A stretch of DNA of 64,000 bases from Erpetoichthys calabaricus (taxonomy: Eukaryota > Chordata > Cladistia > Polypteriformes > Polypteridae). A program made the position numbers and the translations under genes. The notes under the pieces are model-generated. The model did no database searches and was not told where the DNA came from. It saw only the letters and a list, made by a program, of their open reading frames with translations. This document shows, in pieces, positions 34,040-45,559 of the stretch (position 1 is the first letter of the stretch; every line of letters starts with the position of its first letter). The stretch is taken from contig NC_041395.2 of assembly GCF_900747795.2 (NCBI RefSeq), positions 33,427,632 to 33,491,631 on the forward strand, in the 5' to 3' direction.

Positions 34040-34206
34040 GCAGTGACGCACACATACACTAAGCACACACTAGGGACAATTTAGGATCGTCAATGCACCT
34101 AACCTACATGTCTTTGGACTGTGGGAGGAAACCCACATAGACACAGGGAGAACATGCAAACTCCACGCAGGGAGGACCTGGGAAGTGAACCTGGGCCTCC
34201 TAACTG
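34040..34206 (-). mobile_element. V-SINE fragment joined to V3
   Basis: It contains the V domain and part of the head (minus strand), from CACACACTAGGGACAATTTA to GAGGCAGCAGCGCT. Both the ATGG tail and the extreme 5' end are missing. Its left edge is the break point of pseudogene V3, so insertion plus deletion probably removed the leader. Confidence 0.85.
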
Positions 34207-34279
34207 CGAGGCAGCAGCGCTGGAAATCAGATTTTCACATAAAAATACATGCTCTTACAAAAGGTGCATTCTCAAAATC

Positions 34280-35195
34280 CATTAGAACATTAGAACACTC
34301 TGGACGAGAACAGGCCATTCATTCCAACAAAGCTCGCCAGTCCTATCCACTTATTTCTTCCAAAAAAACATCAAGTCGAGTTTTGAAAGTCCCCAACATC
34401 TTACTGTCTACCACACTACTTGGTAGCTTATTCCAAGTGTCTATCGTTCTTTGTGTAAAGAAAAACTTCCTAATGTTTGTGTGAAATTTACCCTTAACAA
34501 GTTTCCAACTGTGTCCCTGTGTTCCTGATAAACTCGCTGTAAAGTCACAGTCTCAATCCACTGGACTAATTCCCTTCATAATTTTAAACACTTCAGTCAT
34601 GTCACCTCTTAATCTTCTTTTGCTTAAACTGTAAAGGCTCAGCTCTTTTAATCTTTCCTCATAACTCATCCTCTGTAGCCCTGAAATCAGCCTAGTTGCT
34701 CTTCTCTGGACCTTTTCTAGCGCTGCTATGTCCTTTTTGTAGCCTGGAGACCAAAATTGCAAACAGTACTCAATATGAGGCCTCACCAGTGTGTTATAAA
34801 GCTTCAGCAGAACCTCCTTGGACTTATACTCCACACATCGTGCTATATATCCTAACATTCTGTTAGCCTTCTTAATGGCTTCTGAACACTATCGGGAAGT
34901 CGATAGCTTAGAGTCCACTATGACTCCTAAATCCTTCTCATAAGGTGTACTCTCGATTTTCCGACCGCCCATTGTGTATTCAAACCTAACATTTTTACTT
35001 CCTATGTGTAATACTTTACATTTACTGACATTAAATTTCATCTGCCACAAATCTGCTCAAGCCTGTATGCTATCCAAGTCCTTCTGTGAATATATAACGG
35101 ATTCCAAATTATCTGCTAATCCACCTATCTTGGTATCATCTGCAAACTTAACCAGCTTGTTACTTATATTCACATCTAAATCATTTATATATATG
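34280..35195 (-). mobile_element. CR1-type LINE 3' fragment
   Basis: Minus-strand ORF 34553-34858 encodes the RT C-terminal region (LLKLYNTLVRPHIEYCLQFW, KVQRRATRLI, RRLRGDMTEVFKIMKG) typical of CR1 LINEs. Upstream RT continues in degraded form to about 35195. The 3' UTR runs down to about 34280. Confidence 0.85.
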
Positions 35196-35196
35196 C

Positions 35197-35630
35197 CCAG
35201 AGAGTTTGGACACGTCATTGTTGTTATTGTTTACATCCCTCCTTGGGCAGACATGGAGATAGCGGGTGACATCATCCATTTTGCTGTTGCTGAATTACAA
35301 ACACAGCACCCCGAGGCGCTTGTGCAAATCGATGGAGATTTTAACCATGTAACGCTGGACAAAACATTACCTGCCTTCTCCCAGTATGTGGATTGTAACA
35401 CCCGGGGAAATAGGACTATTGACCTACTGTACAGGTATGCAAATGTTAAAGACGCATACAGCACCACCCCGCTGCCTGCGCTTGGGAAAGCAGATCATAA
35501 CCTGGTTCTGCTTCAGCCTCACTGCAAACCAAGAGTGAGGGAGCTACCTACAACCACACGCTCATTCAGGAAGTGGTCCCCTGAGGCAGAGCAAGCTCTG
35601 AGAGACTATTTTTGTGTGTCAAAATCAGCA
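35197..35630 (+). mobile_element. Rex1/L2-like LINE endonuclease fragment
   Basis: An open frame encodes the end of an APE endonuclease (VYIPPWADMEIA, GDFNHVTLDKTLPAF, GKADHNLVLLQP) and the linker RSFRKWSPEAEQALRD. It starts abruptly against the CR1 fragment and ends at a stop. The clade within the jockey superfamily is uncertain. Confidence 0.8.
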
Positions 35631-36639
35631 TGAAATTGCATCCTCTTGCCTTGTTAGGAATGGCATGATTCACCTAAGTGGTGGCCTGCACATGAAGAAA
35701 GAGTACAAAGCCTTGGAACATTGCCCGGCACACCTTTGAATCCGACGAACAGACGGAAGATAACGTCATCCGATCCTGAAAATCCCTCAATTGCTTGGTG
35801 AAAATAGCAGACTCTACACATTGGGCCCCCACTCCAAAGTGGGGAGTTTGATAATGTTTTGTTACAGCGTAAGAGTTCACATTAAAAATACCAAATGGAT
35901 AAATATGTGGACAAATCTTTTGTCATCTAGAAAATTAGGATGACTATTAAAGGGATTGAATACTTTTGCATGTCACTGTATGTTTGTGAAAGGGCTTGGT
36001 GGTTATTATTTTTAACAGTATTTTCCCTTAATTCTGAAATGATGGCTGAAGTTAGGTATGCATTCGGCTGGCATTTTATTCACTCCTAGCTACTCCCAGT
36101 ATAAGCTTGCAGTCTGCTACATATTCACACAGCTTTTGCAAACCAGCTTCTTATTCTATTATAACAGCAATGCAAAATATTCTACAGCATGTACATTAAT
36201 TGGCATCATTACAAACTGAACCATTATTTGAAAAAAATAAATATTCCACATTTTGGTCCTGCACGGGTCAAAAATGTTAAACTCTAATTTAACAAAGGAA
36301 TATGTCCTGGACAAGTTTATATATGCCAATGTCATGAAACTATGAAAATTAAGGTGGTCCAACGTGATTTAACACTTTACAGTGCCCATTAAATATCACA
36401 GTAAATCCCATTTATCTGATATTGGAGTGGGAATACTTTGTCAGTTTCACCCCGGTACTCACACTGGGCAGAGAAAAACTCCGCTGTATCTTAAAAAACG
36501 CATCTGTCTTGTCACAAAACTGTGAAAGGTAAGGTGGCCTAATATGATGTAACTGACTTATGCAGCTGCTAATTGTTAAATGTTTAGCTTTTCAAATAAT
36601 TGACATGTTTAGTCAATTAATATACACGTTAGATGTGCA
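35631..36639. other. Intergenic with possible Tc1 end
   Basis: Near 35950, GGGATTGAATACTTTTGCAT resembles the terminal repeat of fish Tc1 elements (GAATACTTTTGCAAGGCAC). Nothing else is assignable. Confidence 0.35.
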
Positions 36640-36775
36640 AGCATTCCAGTTAGGGCTTTGCACTTTCAACCCTTTGTTCGTGGGTTTAAGTCCTGAGAGT
36701 GACACTGTGTCACCCTGAGCAAGTCACTTCACCTGTCTGTGCGGCACTGTACGGGTTGCCGGGCATAACATTTAT
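36640..36775 (+). mobile_element. SINE remnant with MIR-like segment
   Basis: TCACCCTGAGCAAGTCACTTC followed by ACCTGTCTGTGC (first part shortened) resembles the conserved segment of MIR/CORE-type SINEs. Upstream GTTCGTGGGTTTAAGTCC resembles a tRNA B box. Ends are unclear. Confidence 0.5.
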
Positions 36776-37164
36776 TTACTACTACTTAGATTTATTATGT
36801 TGCATAAAGACGTCAATTGTAAATGTTGAATATTTTGCCTTTTAGAATATGTAACTGGTTTGCAAACGCTGTATGATAAAGTACAGCTGTGGGTTGCTAG
36901 CAAGCTTGTAGATGGGAGCGAATAAGAAGACGGCCTGATACGTACCTAACTTCAGCCTTGTGTTCATTGCAGACTCAAGGATAGATTCTGTTAAATAATA
37001 ATAATAATTACCACCAAGTTGTTTCGCAGACGTATTGTGCGAAAAAAAAATATGGTGCCATTTAAACGCAGATACGTCTCCTAGACACTTCTCTTTACAC
37101 TCCATGACTCTGCCGGCCCTTGAGTTCCTGTTTCTTGCCCCACCTATTTCCGCTTGAGATCACG

Positions 37165-38025
37165 TGAACAACCAATATAGTTTGCACGCAGAACCGATAT
37201 AGTTCATACACAGAGTTGCGATAGGGTGAGCACACATAACCAATATGTTTCATACGCAAAACCGACATAGTGCAGACATACAACCAATAGAGTTCAAGCG
37301 CAAAATCGACAGGTTACCTACATGAAACCAGTATAAGACGTGCAAACCGATAACATGCAAGCGTAAACCAATGCAGTTAACTCACAAACCAATAACAAAA
37401 TGTACTGGAACCAGTGATATACACACGCAAATCAATATAGTTCATATGCAAACCAGTGGTATGCACGTACAAATGGATATAGTTCACGCACAAACCGATA
37501 ATATACAGACACGAACCAATATAGTTCATATGAATGAAACCAGTATTGTTCGCACACAAACCAATTAAATATTCACGCAAACCGATAGTAAATATCCATC
37601 CATCCATCCATTTTCCAACCCGCTGAATCCGAACACAGGGTCACGGGGGTCTGCTGGAGCCAATCCCAGCCAACACAGGGCACAAGGCAGGGAACCAATC
37701 CTGGGCAGGGTGCCAACCCACTGCAGGACACACACAAACACACCCATACACCACACACACGGGCCAATTTAGAATCACCAATTCACCTGACCTACATGTC
37801 TTTGGACTGTGGGAGGAAACCGGAGCGCCCGGAGGAAACCCACGCAGACACGGGGAGAACATGCAAACTCCACGCAGGGAGGACACGGGAAGCGAACCCA
37901 GGTCCCCAGGTCTCCCAACTGCGAGGCAGCAGCGCTACCCACTGCGCCACCGTGCCGCCCGCGATAGTAAATATTCATAAACCAATAGTGTTCACACGTA
38001 AAACAATAGATTACACACATAAATA
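37165..38025 (+). repeat. Degenerate minisatellite, about 21-bp unit
   Basis: Loose tandem copies of a unit like AACCAATATAGTTCACACGCA run from about 37165 to 37595 and resume at 37975-38025 after a V-SINE. Units vary by substitution and small indels. An open frame of 65 codons across it reflects the repeat and not a gene. Confidence 0.85.
37596..37961 (-). mobile_element. Full-length V-SINE in the minisatellite
   Basis: Complete minus-strand V-SINE from the CCATCC tail to the GCCACCGTGCCGCC head. It has a perfect 13-bp duplication CGATAGTAAATAT (37583-37595 and 37962-37974), so it is young. Confidence 0.93.
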
Positions 38026-38029
38026 TATG

Positions 38030-39129
38030 ATTTATGGCCTGTTTGGCCCCTCATAAATTTCTGTTATGGGTTAATTTCAGTCACTTTATCTTGCATCCGC
38101 CTCAAAAGTCCAACATTTTTCCCCGTCAGATTTGGACAGCCATAGGTTGTAACACCTACCAGTTTGTCCATTTTAGTCCCAGTGTGTCCATGGATGTATT
38201 TACCCCTGTGAACAAATCACTCCCTGTTGTAGTCCCTTTCATTGGCCGCATAGCTGCCAGCTCTTCCATCATCTCAAAGTCTTTCGTTAATCCACATACA
38301 AAGATAAGTAACTGGGCTGTATCACGGACGTCACAGCTCTAGTCCAGAGCCAAGGAAAACAAGACAAAATTGTCAGTTTTCTTTTGCAGTTGAAGCGCTA
38401 AATTCCCCACGATGTTCTCGACCCGCCTCGTTAGGTGCGCCTCAAGAGAGACACATTTGCAAATGCGACTTTTTTCTCGGGGCATATTAGCGCTGAAGAC
38501 TCCACCAAGTCCTTGATAAACTCACCATCAGAGAATAGCTTACTGTATCTTGCAATTTTTTGGGATATTACAAAGCTGGTCATGACTTCTGCATCCCTGG
38601 ATCAGTGGAGCTTTGTAAAAAAAATCCTTGTTGCTTTTGAAGTTTAGCTAGCAAATCTTCCGATGCCGTGCCCGCTCTGCATCAGTGAAATTCTTGTATT
38701 TTTCTCCATGTTTACTCTCGTAATGGCGATTCAAATTGTATTCCTTATACACCGCTATATGTTCTCCACACATGAAGCACACAGATTTACCTTTGATTTC
38801 AGCAAATAAATATTTAGAAGTCCGCGCCTTGTTAAAAACTCTACATTCTGTGTCAATTTTTCTTTTATTTTTTTAATGTTAGCTGACATATTTAAGGGCT
38901 AAGAGCTAATTTCTTGGAAGCTGTTCAACACATTCGCTGACATGCATAAGTTCACTGATAATTAAGAAAAACAATAGTGGCCTTCAAAATAAAAGCTGTG
39001 TAATTGTATTCCGTGCACCTATCACAAAGTAATAGATGTCACTACACTTTTACTACGAACTCACGCGGGCCAGTCAAAGCTAATCAGCAGGCCGGATGTG
39101 GCCCGTGGGCCGTAAAATGCCCAGGTCTG
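38030..39129 (-). mobile_element. hAT transposon remnant, GTF2IRD2/ZBED-like transposase
   Basis: The right end reads inward CAGACCTGGGCATTTTACGG, a hAT terminus. The minus strand then encodes a BED-like zinc finger (GKSVCFMCGEHIAVYKEYNL ... RHYESKHGEKY, about 38690-38810). Degraded catalytic-domain pieces follow (DTAQLLIF, RPMKGTTTGSDLF). The 3' half is missing where it meets the minisatellite. Several stops and shifts show it is inactive. Confidence 0.8.
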
Positions 39130-39239
39130 ATCTAGGGTATAGAGAAAAGGAGGAGACATCCTCTGACAGCTCAAATGATGCACAATAACAGTCAGTTATG
39201 AGTGAAGTAAGATCCATAGTCCAAGTTACAAGTGCATTG

Positions 39240-39900
39240 TGGCTACTGACTGTCTCTCTCTACAGGCCAGGTGAGAGCAAGAATAAGAGTCAGGGTGGAT
39301 GACACATATAAGGGTGTATTTTTGTTTAGGAGTATATTTAATTTGCATTATATGTTTGTCCTGTAGGAATCCAAGGTATTTGTATAGTTCACCATCTGCT
39401 CTGGCCTTGATTTGGTTGCCATTTTTGAGAATTTACCCACCTTTTCTAAGGTTTCCTGTTTCTACATTAACAATGTTATTTCTAGTAATTGTCTGTTTGT
39501 TCCTGCATATATACTTATGTCATCCATATAGAACAGATGTGACAGAGTGTATTGTTGGTGTTGGCTTTTGATTTTGTCTCCATATTGAGCCTTGGTTAAT
39601 CTGTTTGATAGTGGGCTGTGAGAGAGAAAGAATCAGAGAGGGCTAAGTGAGTCGCCCTGGAAGATACCTCTTATTATTTGTATTGAATTTGTGTATATCT
39701 ATGTGTTATATATACATATGTGTATTGTTGCTACCCAGTTTTCTATTAGTTTTTGTAGGCAATGTGTAAGTATGAGGTGTACTTTGAATAAGAGTAATAT
39801 TTGTATTAGCAGTGTGTGGGACATTGTGAAATCCATTTTTGTAGTCGTAGTGTAGTAGTTGTGTTTTTTGGTATGCCTTCTGGAGTATCAGAGTCAATTA
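39240..39900 (-). mobile_element. R4/Dong-like LINE reverse transcriptase fragment
   Basis: The minus strand reads RGIFQGDSLSPL (near 39665), then LFYMDDISIYAGTNRQLLEI with the catalytic YMDD (near 39490-39540), then GELYKYLGFLQ (near 39385). Upstream DYKNGFHNVPHT (near 39820) is the A-box region. A stop follows LSPL. Such motifs fit restriction-like-endonuclease LINEs (R2/R4/Dong group). No ends are visible. Confidence 0.72.
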
Positions 39901-39954
39901 GAACAAACTGAAAATGAACTATTAGTGGAATCAGATGCCCTGTCCAAGGATTGT

Positions 39955-40046
39955 TCCAACTTTCCATCTCATGCTTGCTGGGATAGGCTCCAGCTTACCT
40001 GCAACCCTACTCAGGTTAAACGAGTTTAGAAAATGGATGGAAATAG
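39955..40046 (+). mobile_element. SINE 3' fragment
   Basis: GCTTGCTGGGATAGGCTCC ... TTTAGAAAATGGATGG resembles the 3' portion and tail of V-SINE-type elements. Head and V domain are absent. Confidence 0.6.
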
Positions 40047-40855
40047 AAAAATATATTGAAAAAAACATACATTAAAGATTAATTTCTTCACAGAGGCAAC
40101 CTTTATGTGAAAGACTATAATGCATATGCCAACATGTCTAGTTTTTAAACCCAGAGAGTAGTTTGTGGTCTTATTTTGATGAAAGCTCTCAATTGATCCC
40201 GTTATCCATCTGTCAGGTACAGCTCAGCAGTTTCAACACAGTATGGCTTCTTCTCTGGGTTTCATGTATTATCTCTGTCACACCCTTTATTACTTCTGCA
40301 GCTAATGTATTCACGGGATGGAAAATCAGTTATTTTTTTTCTTTTGCTGGAGAGAAAGACAAACCTATATAATTTATATAATCATTGAGTCAAAACTTTA
40401 AAGCTTTTTAGGAGTATGTTAGACATTTTATAGCATTATTGGTATTCTTTCCTACTGGTGTCTTCACCTCTTGGCCTGTGAATTTCTAAACTAATATTTT
40501 TAATTATTTTACAAATATATGGAACATAAATGCAAGTATGCTGTACTATTGTTGTCTTAAATATAGACAGGTTTATTTTTGGCTATCACAGTTTCTGCCT
40601 TTTTTTCATGCTATTAACTTTGAAACTGTCATGTCATTCTTATCTACCCGTAGTGTTGATGTGGCTGTGTGAATGTACAAAGGGATATAAGCCTGTCTGG
40701 GGTGGGGATTTCATTGTAATTCAATTTTATTTTATAACTACAGTATAGCCGTTAATAATAATAATAAACGAACACTTCCTCAGTTTGTGGGAAAATGTAC
40801 TAATTTCAGTTTGTTTTTTTGGGGGGGAGGCAGGGGACAGAAAAGACTTTTCTGA

Positions 40856-40894
40856 GGATTTTGTATGAGAGACCACAAGACATTACTCATTGTG
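40856..40894 (-). promoter_or_regulatory. 23-bp RSS of V4
   Basis: Heptamer CACAATG (40888-40894), 23-bp spacer, nonamer ACAAAATCC (40856-40864), identical in heptamer and nonamer to V2. Confidence 0.92.
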
Positions 40895-41369
40895 CCTACA
40901 GCACAAAAATATGTGGCCGTGTCTTCAATTTTGAGGCTGTTCACATCCAAATACAGTGCCTGTTTAGAATTGTCTCTGGAGATTGTAAATTGTCCTTCAA
41001 CGCTGCTGGCATACTTTGTAGTGCTGCTGTCAGAGCTAATAAGAGCTAGCCATTCAAGTCCTTTTCCAGGCTCTTGTCGAATCCAGCTCAAGGGGTAAGC
41101 AGTAACAGTATCTCCATCACTGTCCTGCCCTGAACCATGACAGGTCAGTCGCAGAGACTCTCCAGGCTTTTTGACTTCATTACTTTTTTGGGTCAAGACA
41201 ATATCTGACTGAACACCTAGAAAACAAAGAGAAAAAAATAAAGTCAAATTATAGGATGATTAGATTAAAAAAATATGAGAACAGAAAGTAAAACTGCAAA
41301 TGAAGCACAAATCAAAAGTGAATTACATGATAAAAGAGTCATAAACATGGAAATATATACAGTCTCCAT
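40895..41369 (-). CDS. IGHV: Immunoglobulin heavy-type V segment V4, apparently functional
   Basis: The leader exon is 41327-41369 ([14 protein letters not shown] plus one base). The donor is GTAATT, weaker than the GTAAGT of the others. The intron is 110 bp and the acceptor AG follows TTTTCT. The V exon is 40895-41216 (322 bp): [21 protein letters not shown], first Cys, [10 protein letters not shown] in CDR1, [32 protein letters not shown]. No stop or shift is seen and the RSS is good. It is the segment closest in sequence to V1. Confidence 0.92.
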
Positions 41370-41416
41370 AACTGTTACTGAAAACATGAAAGGTACAGTA
41401 GGAGTGATCTCTCTAA

Positions 41417-41452
41417 ATTTATACGACAAAAAGAAAGCCACCTTATTTGCAT
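41417..41452 (-). promoter_or_regulatory. Octamer and TATA box of V4
   Basis: A perfect ATGCAAAT (41445-41452, minus strand) lies 76 bp upstream of the ATG, with GTATAAAT (41417-41424) between them. Confidence 0.88.
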
Positions 41453-41784
41453 AATTATTGCATCAGAAGTGTGGGGATTATTTAAGAGCAGAGAATTCAC
41501 AAAAGAGAAGCAAAAATATTTAGTAAATAAAAATACATTGGTTAATGATTTTTTTAAATGACTATATCCTTTGTGAACATGTGTATTATTTGTGCACTGT
41601 CAATAGTTAAAAGATTTATAAAGATTTGTTACAGTGCTTATATACCAGAGCATTTAAAAACACAATAAAAGGTCCAAATATTAAAAAAAAAAAAAGATGA
41701 TTTGCTCTTTTTGAGTAAAAAATATCAACTTCGGTGTTTTATACTTATAAATATATGTATTTTATTTTTTTCTGTACCATCTGC

Positions 41785-42128
41785 GGTGGCACGGTGGCGC
41801 AGTGGGTAGCGCTGCTGCCTCGCAGTTGGGAGACCTGGGGACCTGGGTTCACTTCCAGGGTCCTCCCTGTGTGGAGTTTGCATGTTCTCCCCGTGTCTGC
41901 GTGGGTTTCCTCCGGGTGTTCCGGTTTCCTCCCACAGTCCAAAGACATGCAGGTTAGGTGGACTGGCGATTCTAAATTGGCCCTAGTGTGTGCTTGGTGT
42001 GTGTCATGCAGTGGGTTGGCACCCTGCCCGGGATTGGTTCCTGCCTTGTGCCCTGTGTTGGCTGGGATTGGCTCCAGCAGACCCCTGTGTTCGGATTCAG
42101 CGGGTTGGAACATGGATGGATGGATGGA
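41785..42128 (+). mobile_element. V-SINE upstream of V4
   Basis: Nearly full length, flanked by a 12-bp duplication TGTACCATCTGC (41773-41784 and 42129-42140). It is inserted in the conserved V flank; the V5 copy lacks it, so it arrived after the duplication. Confidence 0.92.
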
Positions 42129-42690
42129 TGTACCATCTGCAGGAAGAGTCACATTTTGAAGAAATAACTACAACAGGTGAATTTCTCTGCCTTTTTCTTA
42201 TAAAATAAAAACTTACTACAGCTTATGAAATTACCCTCAATTATTTTTTACACTTCACATCAAATTTGTGGTCTGTAATATTTTGGTAGCTCCTTCTGTT
42301 AAAATGTACTGATAAAAAATTTGGGTTGCTCTTGGACAAATGCTGTAAGTGACAGAACAATCAAATTAACATGTGGAAAGCAGAGGCAGAGAGGATAGCC
42401 ATTGGTTCCACAGGGTTCCAGATTTTCAATTTATTACAGTGTCATGTTAGTGCATTTAATTCTCTTTATAATATCAGTGTCATAGACCTTTTAGCATTTA
42501 TTTTGTGAAATGTCTTTCAATGTCAGGGTCATTAGGAATCACACAGTATACTGAAAGTAATGAACACATGTAGGAACCAACTGAGGCTGAGGCACCAGCC
42601 CATCTTAGTGCACATTCACTTCTGTTCTCACATGAACTCGGACCAGGACAGTTTAGCTCTGCCCATTCAATTTAATTCAAATCAATTCAT

Positions 42691-43249
42691 TTTTATAGAG
42701 CCTGCTTTACTGAAAACAGGCTCAAGCTCATAGCTTTTGAACAGTTTTCCTGCTATAAAGCAATGACAAGAATAATTAAAATACAGGTTAAGAGATTGAC
42801 ATAAAATTATGTTGGATATGGCCAGTTGACAATGTAGGAAAGAAAAAGAAAAACTCCAGTTAGCACCACTTCTGGAAAAACTAAATGTCCATCCATAATT
42901 GGTCATAACAAACAATGCAACAGTCAGACAAAGATACAGTTCTGGTGACCAAAATCAACTAACCACCTTCAAACCTGTTGGACATTCTAATAATGTAAAG
43001 TACATGTTCTGGGCAGTTTGATATAAAGAATAATCTCCTGCATCCTTGGATTCCAAAGCTCCTCTTGTCACTGCATCACTTCCTTTGGGAAAGAGTGGCA
43101 CCCTGGAAATGTAACAGTGGAACCAAGTCCTACAGTCATAAGTCAAGAAGAAAACAGAGTAGAGGGTGTCAGTAGCAGTTCATAAGGATTGTCATGATTG
43201 TATTTTTCTGTAAATGACTAACAAAATGAGATGCAATATGAAAGTTACT
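42691..43249. other. Intergenic, no gene recognised
   Basis: No recognisable gene or element ends. Short open frames only. Confidence 0.3.
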
Positions 43250-43775
43250 ACAAAGAGGTATCTGTGCAGCTTTGCAACAGTGTGCTCCATTTCGTGCTGT
43301 TTTTGCCATCTTTGGCACAGCGTGCACATTTTTGAATATTTAAGAGACAAAGGACTGTTGCATGCATGCTAACTGTTGTGCTGTCTTTGGGTAACATAAC
43401 ATTGACCATGAGGATGGAGCTTTCATTCTCACCTCCATCAGTATTGCTTGCACTGCCTCGCTGGGCTGAATCTTTTGAAACATGTTTAATATCCTTTGGT
43501 CTGGATGAGGGGAGCGATGCTTGTAAAACAGCCATACTCACACACTGTCTGGGCACTGAAGAACAACGCATCTTTAAAACCTTCAGAACTGCAACTGTTT
43601 ATTCTGCATTGGTTCATTTCCTGGAATGTCATTTCTCTTCACACCTTTTGTCGGCAGCAGGGTGAGTCATTTCATCAGTTTGTGGCTTCTGCAAGTCCAG
43701 TGAGTTACAGGAACAATTCATCAGGGGCCATCTTACAGAGCAGGCCAGTAACCCTGAGGTTCAAGAACGTTTACT
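43250..43775 (+). mobile_element. Ty3/Gypsy gag-like fossil fragment
   Basis: A plus-strand stretch resembles the gag region of fish Ty3/Gypsy retrotransposons (LPRWAESFET and a downstream FHQFVAS motif). No LTR is recognised next to it. It is broken and incomplete, with no pol attached, and looks old. Confidence 0.6.
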
Positions 43776-43984
43776 GATGGCACTGTTGTATGCAGCAACA
43801 GTATACAGTAAACTTGTTTTTTTCAACCAGACAACGCCCATGTCATGCTTAGTGCTTCCTTCAACACCTGTGCACAACGCTGCTTACTTGTAGTTAGAAC
43901 ATGTGATGCATTTGCCACAGGTTTCCACTCCTCCTCATGCTTATGCAAATGAACATCTCCCAATCCGAAAGAAGGAGCATTTTT

Positions 43985-44735
43985 ATTGACGTTACAAAAA
44001 ACAAAACTGACATCCAGCCACTCATCATTGGTGGGGTCTGTGCGGAGAGGGTACCGGTCGGTGTTCAGGTTTCTGGGCATTGAGTTGGAGGATGACCTGA
44101 CCTGGAGCGCCAACACCAAGGAGCTGCTGGAGAAGGTGCAACAGAGACTGTATTTTCTGAGAATCCTCAGAAAGAACCATCTCCCCAAAAATCTGCTCCT
44201 TGCCTTTTATCACTGTTCCATCGAGTGTGCGCTCACGTACGGACTATGTGTGTGGTATGGCAGCTGCACTTCCTCAGAAAGGAAAGCACTCCACAGGGTC
44301 GTCAGGACAGTGGAGAGAACAATTGGTTGTACCCTCCCCACTCTGGAACAAATCTACACCTCCTGATGCTGCAAAAAAGCAATAGACATTTCACAGGATT
44401 CATCACATCTCGGTCATTGCCTCTTCCAGTTTTTGCCATCGGGCAAGAGATACAGAGCAATGAAAAACAGGACAAAAAGCCTTAAAAACAGTTTTTATCC
44501 AAAAGCAATCATGGCCCTGAACTCAAATAAAACTGTTCCATATCATTCTCTCAATGTGTAATATAGACCTTAAGTCAGCCAGTCCAATTTGTATATATTT
44601 GTAATGTACTTTTATTACTATTCCTTTTCTTGTTTTTTTTTAATTTTTATGCCTCACACTGAGTCGACAGCACCTTTAATTTCGTTGTTCCTTTGTAAAA
44701 GTGACAATGACAATAAAGATCTCTCTCTCTCCAAT
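43985..44735 (+). mobile_element. Rex1/L2-like LINE 3' end
   Basis: An open frame (43986-44366) encodes the C-terminal region of RT (FRFLGIELEDDLTWSANTKE, QQRLYFLRILRK, RKALHRVVRTVERTIGCTLP). A degraded LPSGKRYR-like end and a 3' UTR with GACAATAAAGATCTCTCTCT follow. It is the same LINE type as the fragment at 35197. Confidence 0.82.
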
Positions 44736-44739
44736 GGGG

Positions 44740-45150
44740 TCATATGCAGCTAACACAGATGCGGAGACCAAGTCCTCCTGCAGGTCTCTAAGGGGCTTAT
44801 CTTTCTCAGCTATCTGAGGGATACATTTTCCTATCAAGTTGACCATGCCAAGGAAGCTCCTAACGTCACTCCCATTTGAAGGTGCCTGCATTTTCAAAAA
44901 GTCTTCCGTTTTGTTTGAGTCATGCCTGATCCCCTCAGCAGAGACGGTGTCCAAGAAAGTGAACCTCACTCTTTGACAGGTAACACTTGTCAACATTTAG
45001 TGTAATGCCAGCATTTTGAATTTCCTGCAGCACCATGTGCAGGTGTGTGTCATGTTAATCTTGTTTTGTGCACCAGTGCAGTACATCATCCAAGTGACAA
45101 ATAAAATCAACAAATCCTTCAGTGACCTCAGATACCATTCTGCACTAAAA
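44740..45150 (-). mobile_element. Ty3/Gypsy reverse-transcriptase-like fossil fragment
   Basis: The minus strand resembles the Ty3/Gypsy RT-RNaseH junction (SFLGMVNLIGK and flanking motifs). It is broken, has no recognised LTR, and is oriented opposite to the gag-like piece at 43250, so the two need not be one element. Confidence 0.65.
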
Positions 45151-45540
45151 ATGCCCAGGAGCTGAGCCTATACCAGATGGAAGATGATTAAAAACAGAAA
45201 CTTCCAAAAGGTGTGATAAAGGTTGTGTACTGTGATGGTGCGGATTAGCTCCACACTCAAACTTCTGTTTGGGGAGCCTTTTGAACCAGACACCATTGAT
45301 AACATAACCGAATCAGACAGCAGATGAGGACACAACACACAAAGCAAGGGGATGGTGTAAATGTGCTTCAGTGTTTTTATTATAGGAATCCAAACAAAGT
45401 GTCCCAAAATAGTGCGGTGCAAAAATTCAATAAATAAGTAATCCATAAAAACAAAGTGCTGATGGAGGCTAAAAATCAAAGAAATAATCGTTTAAAATGA
45501 GGGTAAAAACACATGGGCAAGAAACTTTTCCAATTCAGAG
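45151..45540. other. Unassigned sequence
   Basis: Nothing recognisable apart from AT-rich sequence leading into the L2 element. Confidence 0.3.
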
Positions 45541-45559
45541 TCCTGGTACCCCTTAAAAA

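Larger units (their letters stand above)
40160..42690. repeat. V duplication unit, V4 copy
   Basis: The left block (40160-40780) and right block (42440-42690) flanking V4 match those flanking V5 (48225-48780 and 50640-50900) in order and spacing, allowing for a V-SINE here. Shared anchors include CAGTTTCAACACAG, TTACTTCTGCAGC and TTTCAATGTCAG. This shows segmental duplication well beyond the V exons. Confidence 0.82.

Noticed and set aside
37371-37568. Repetitive 65-codon protein
   Set aside because: It follows the 21-bp minisatellite; the frame is open only because the unit length is a multiple of three.
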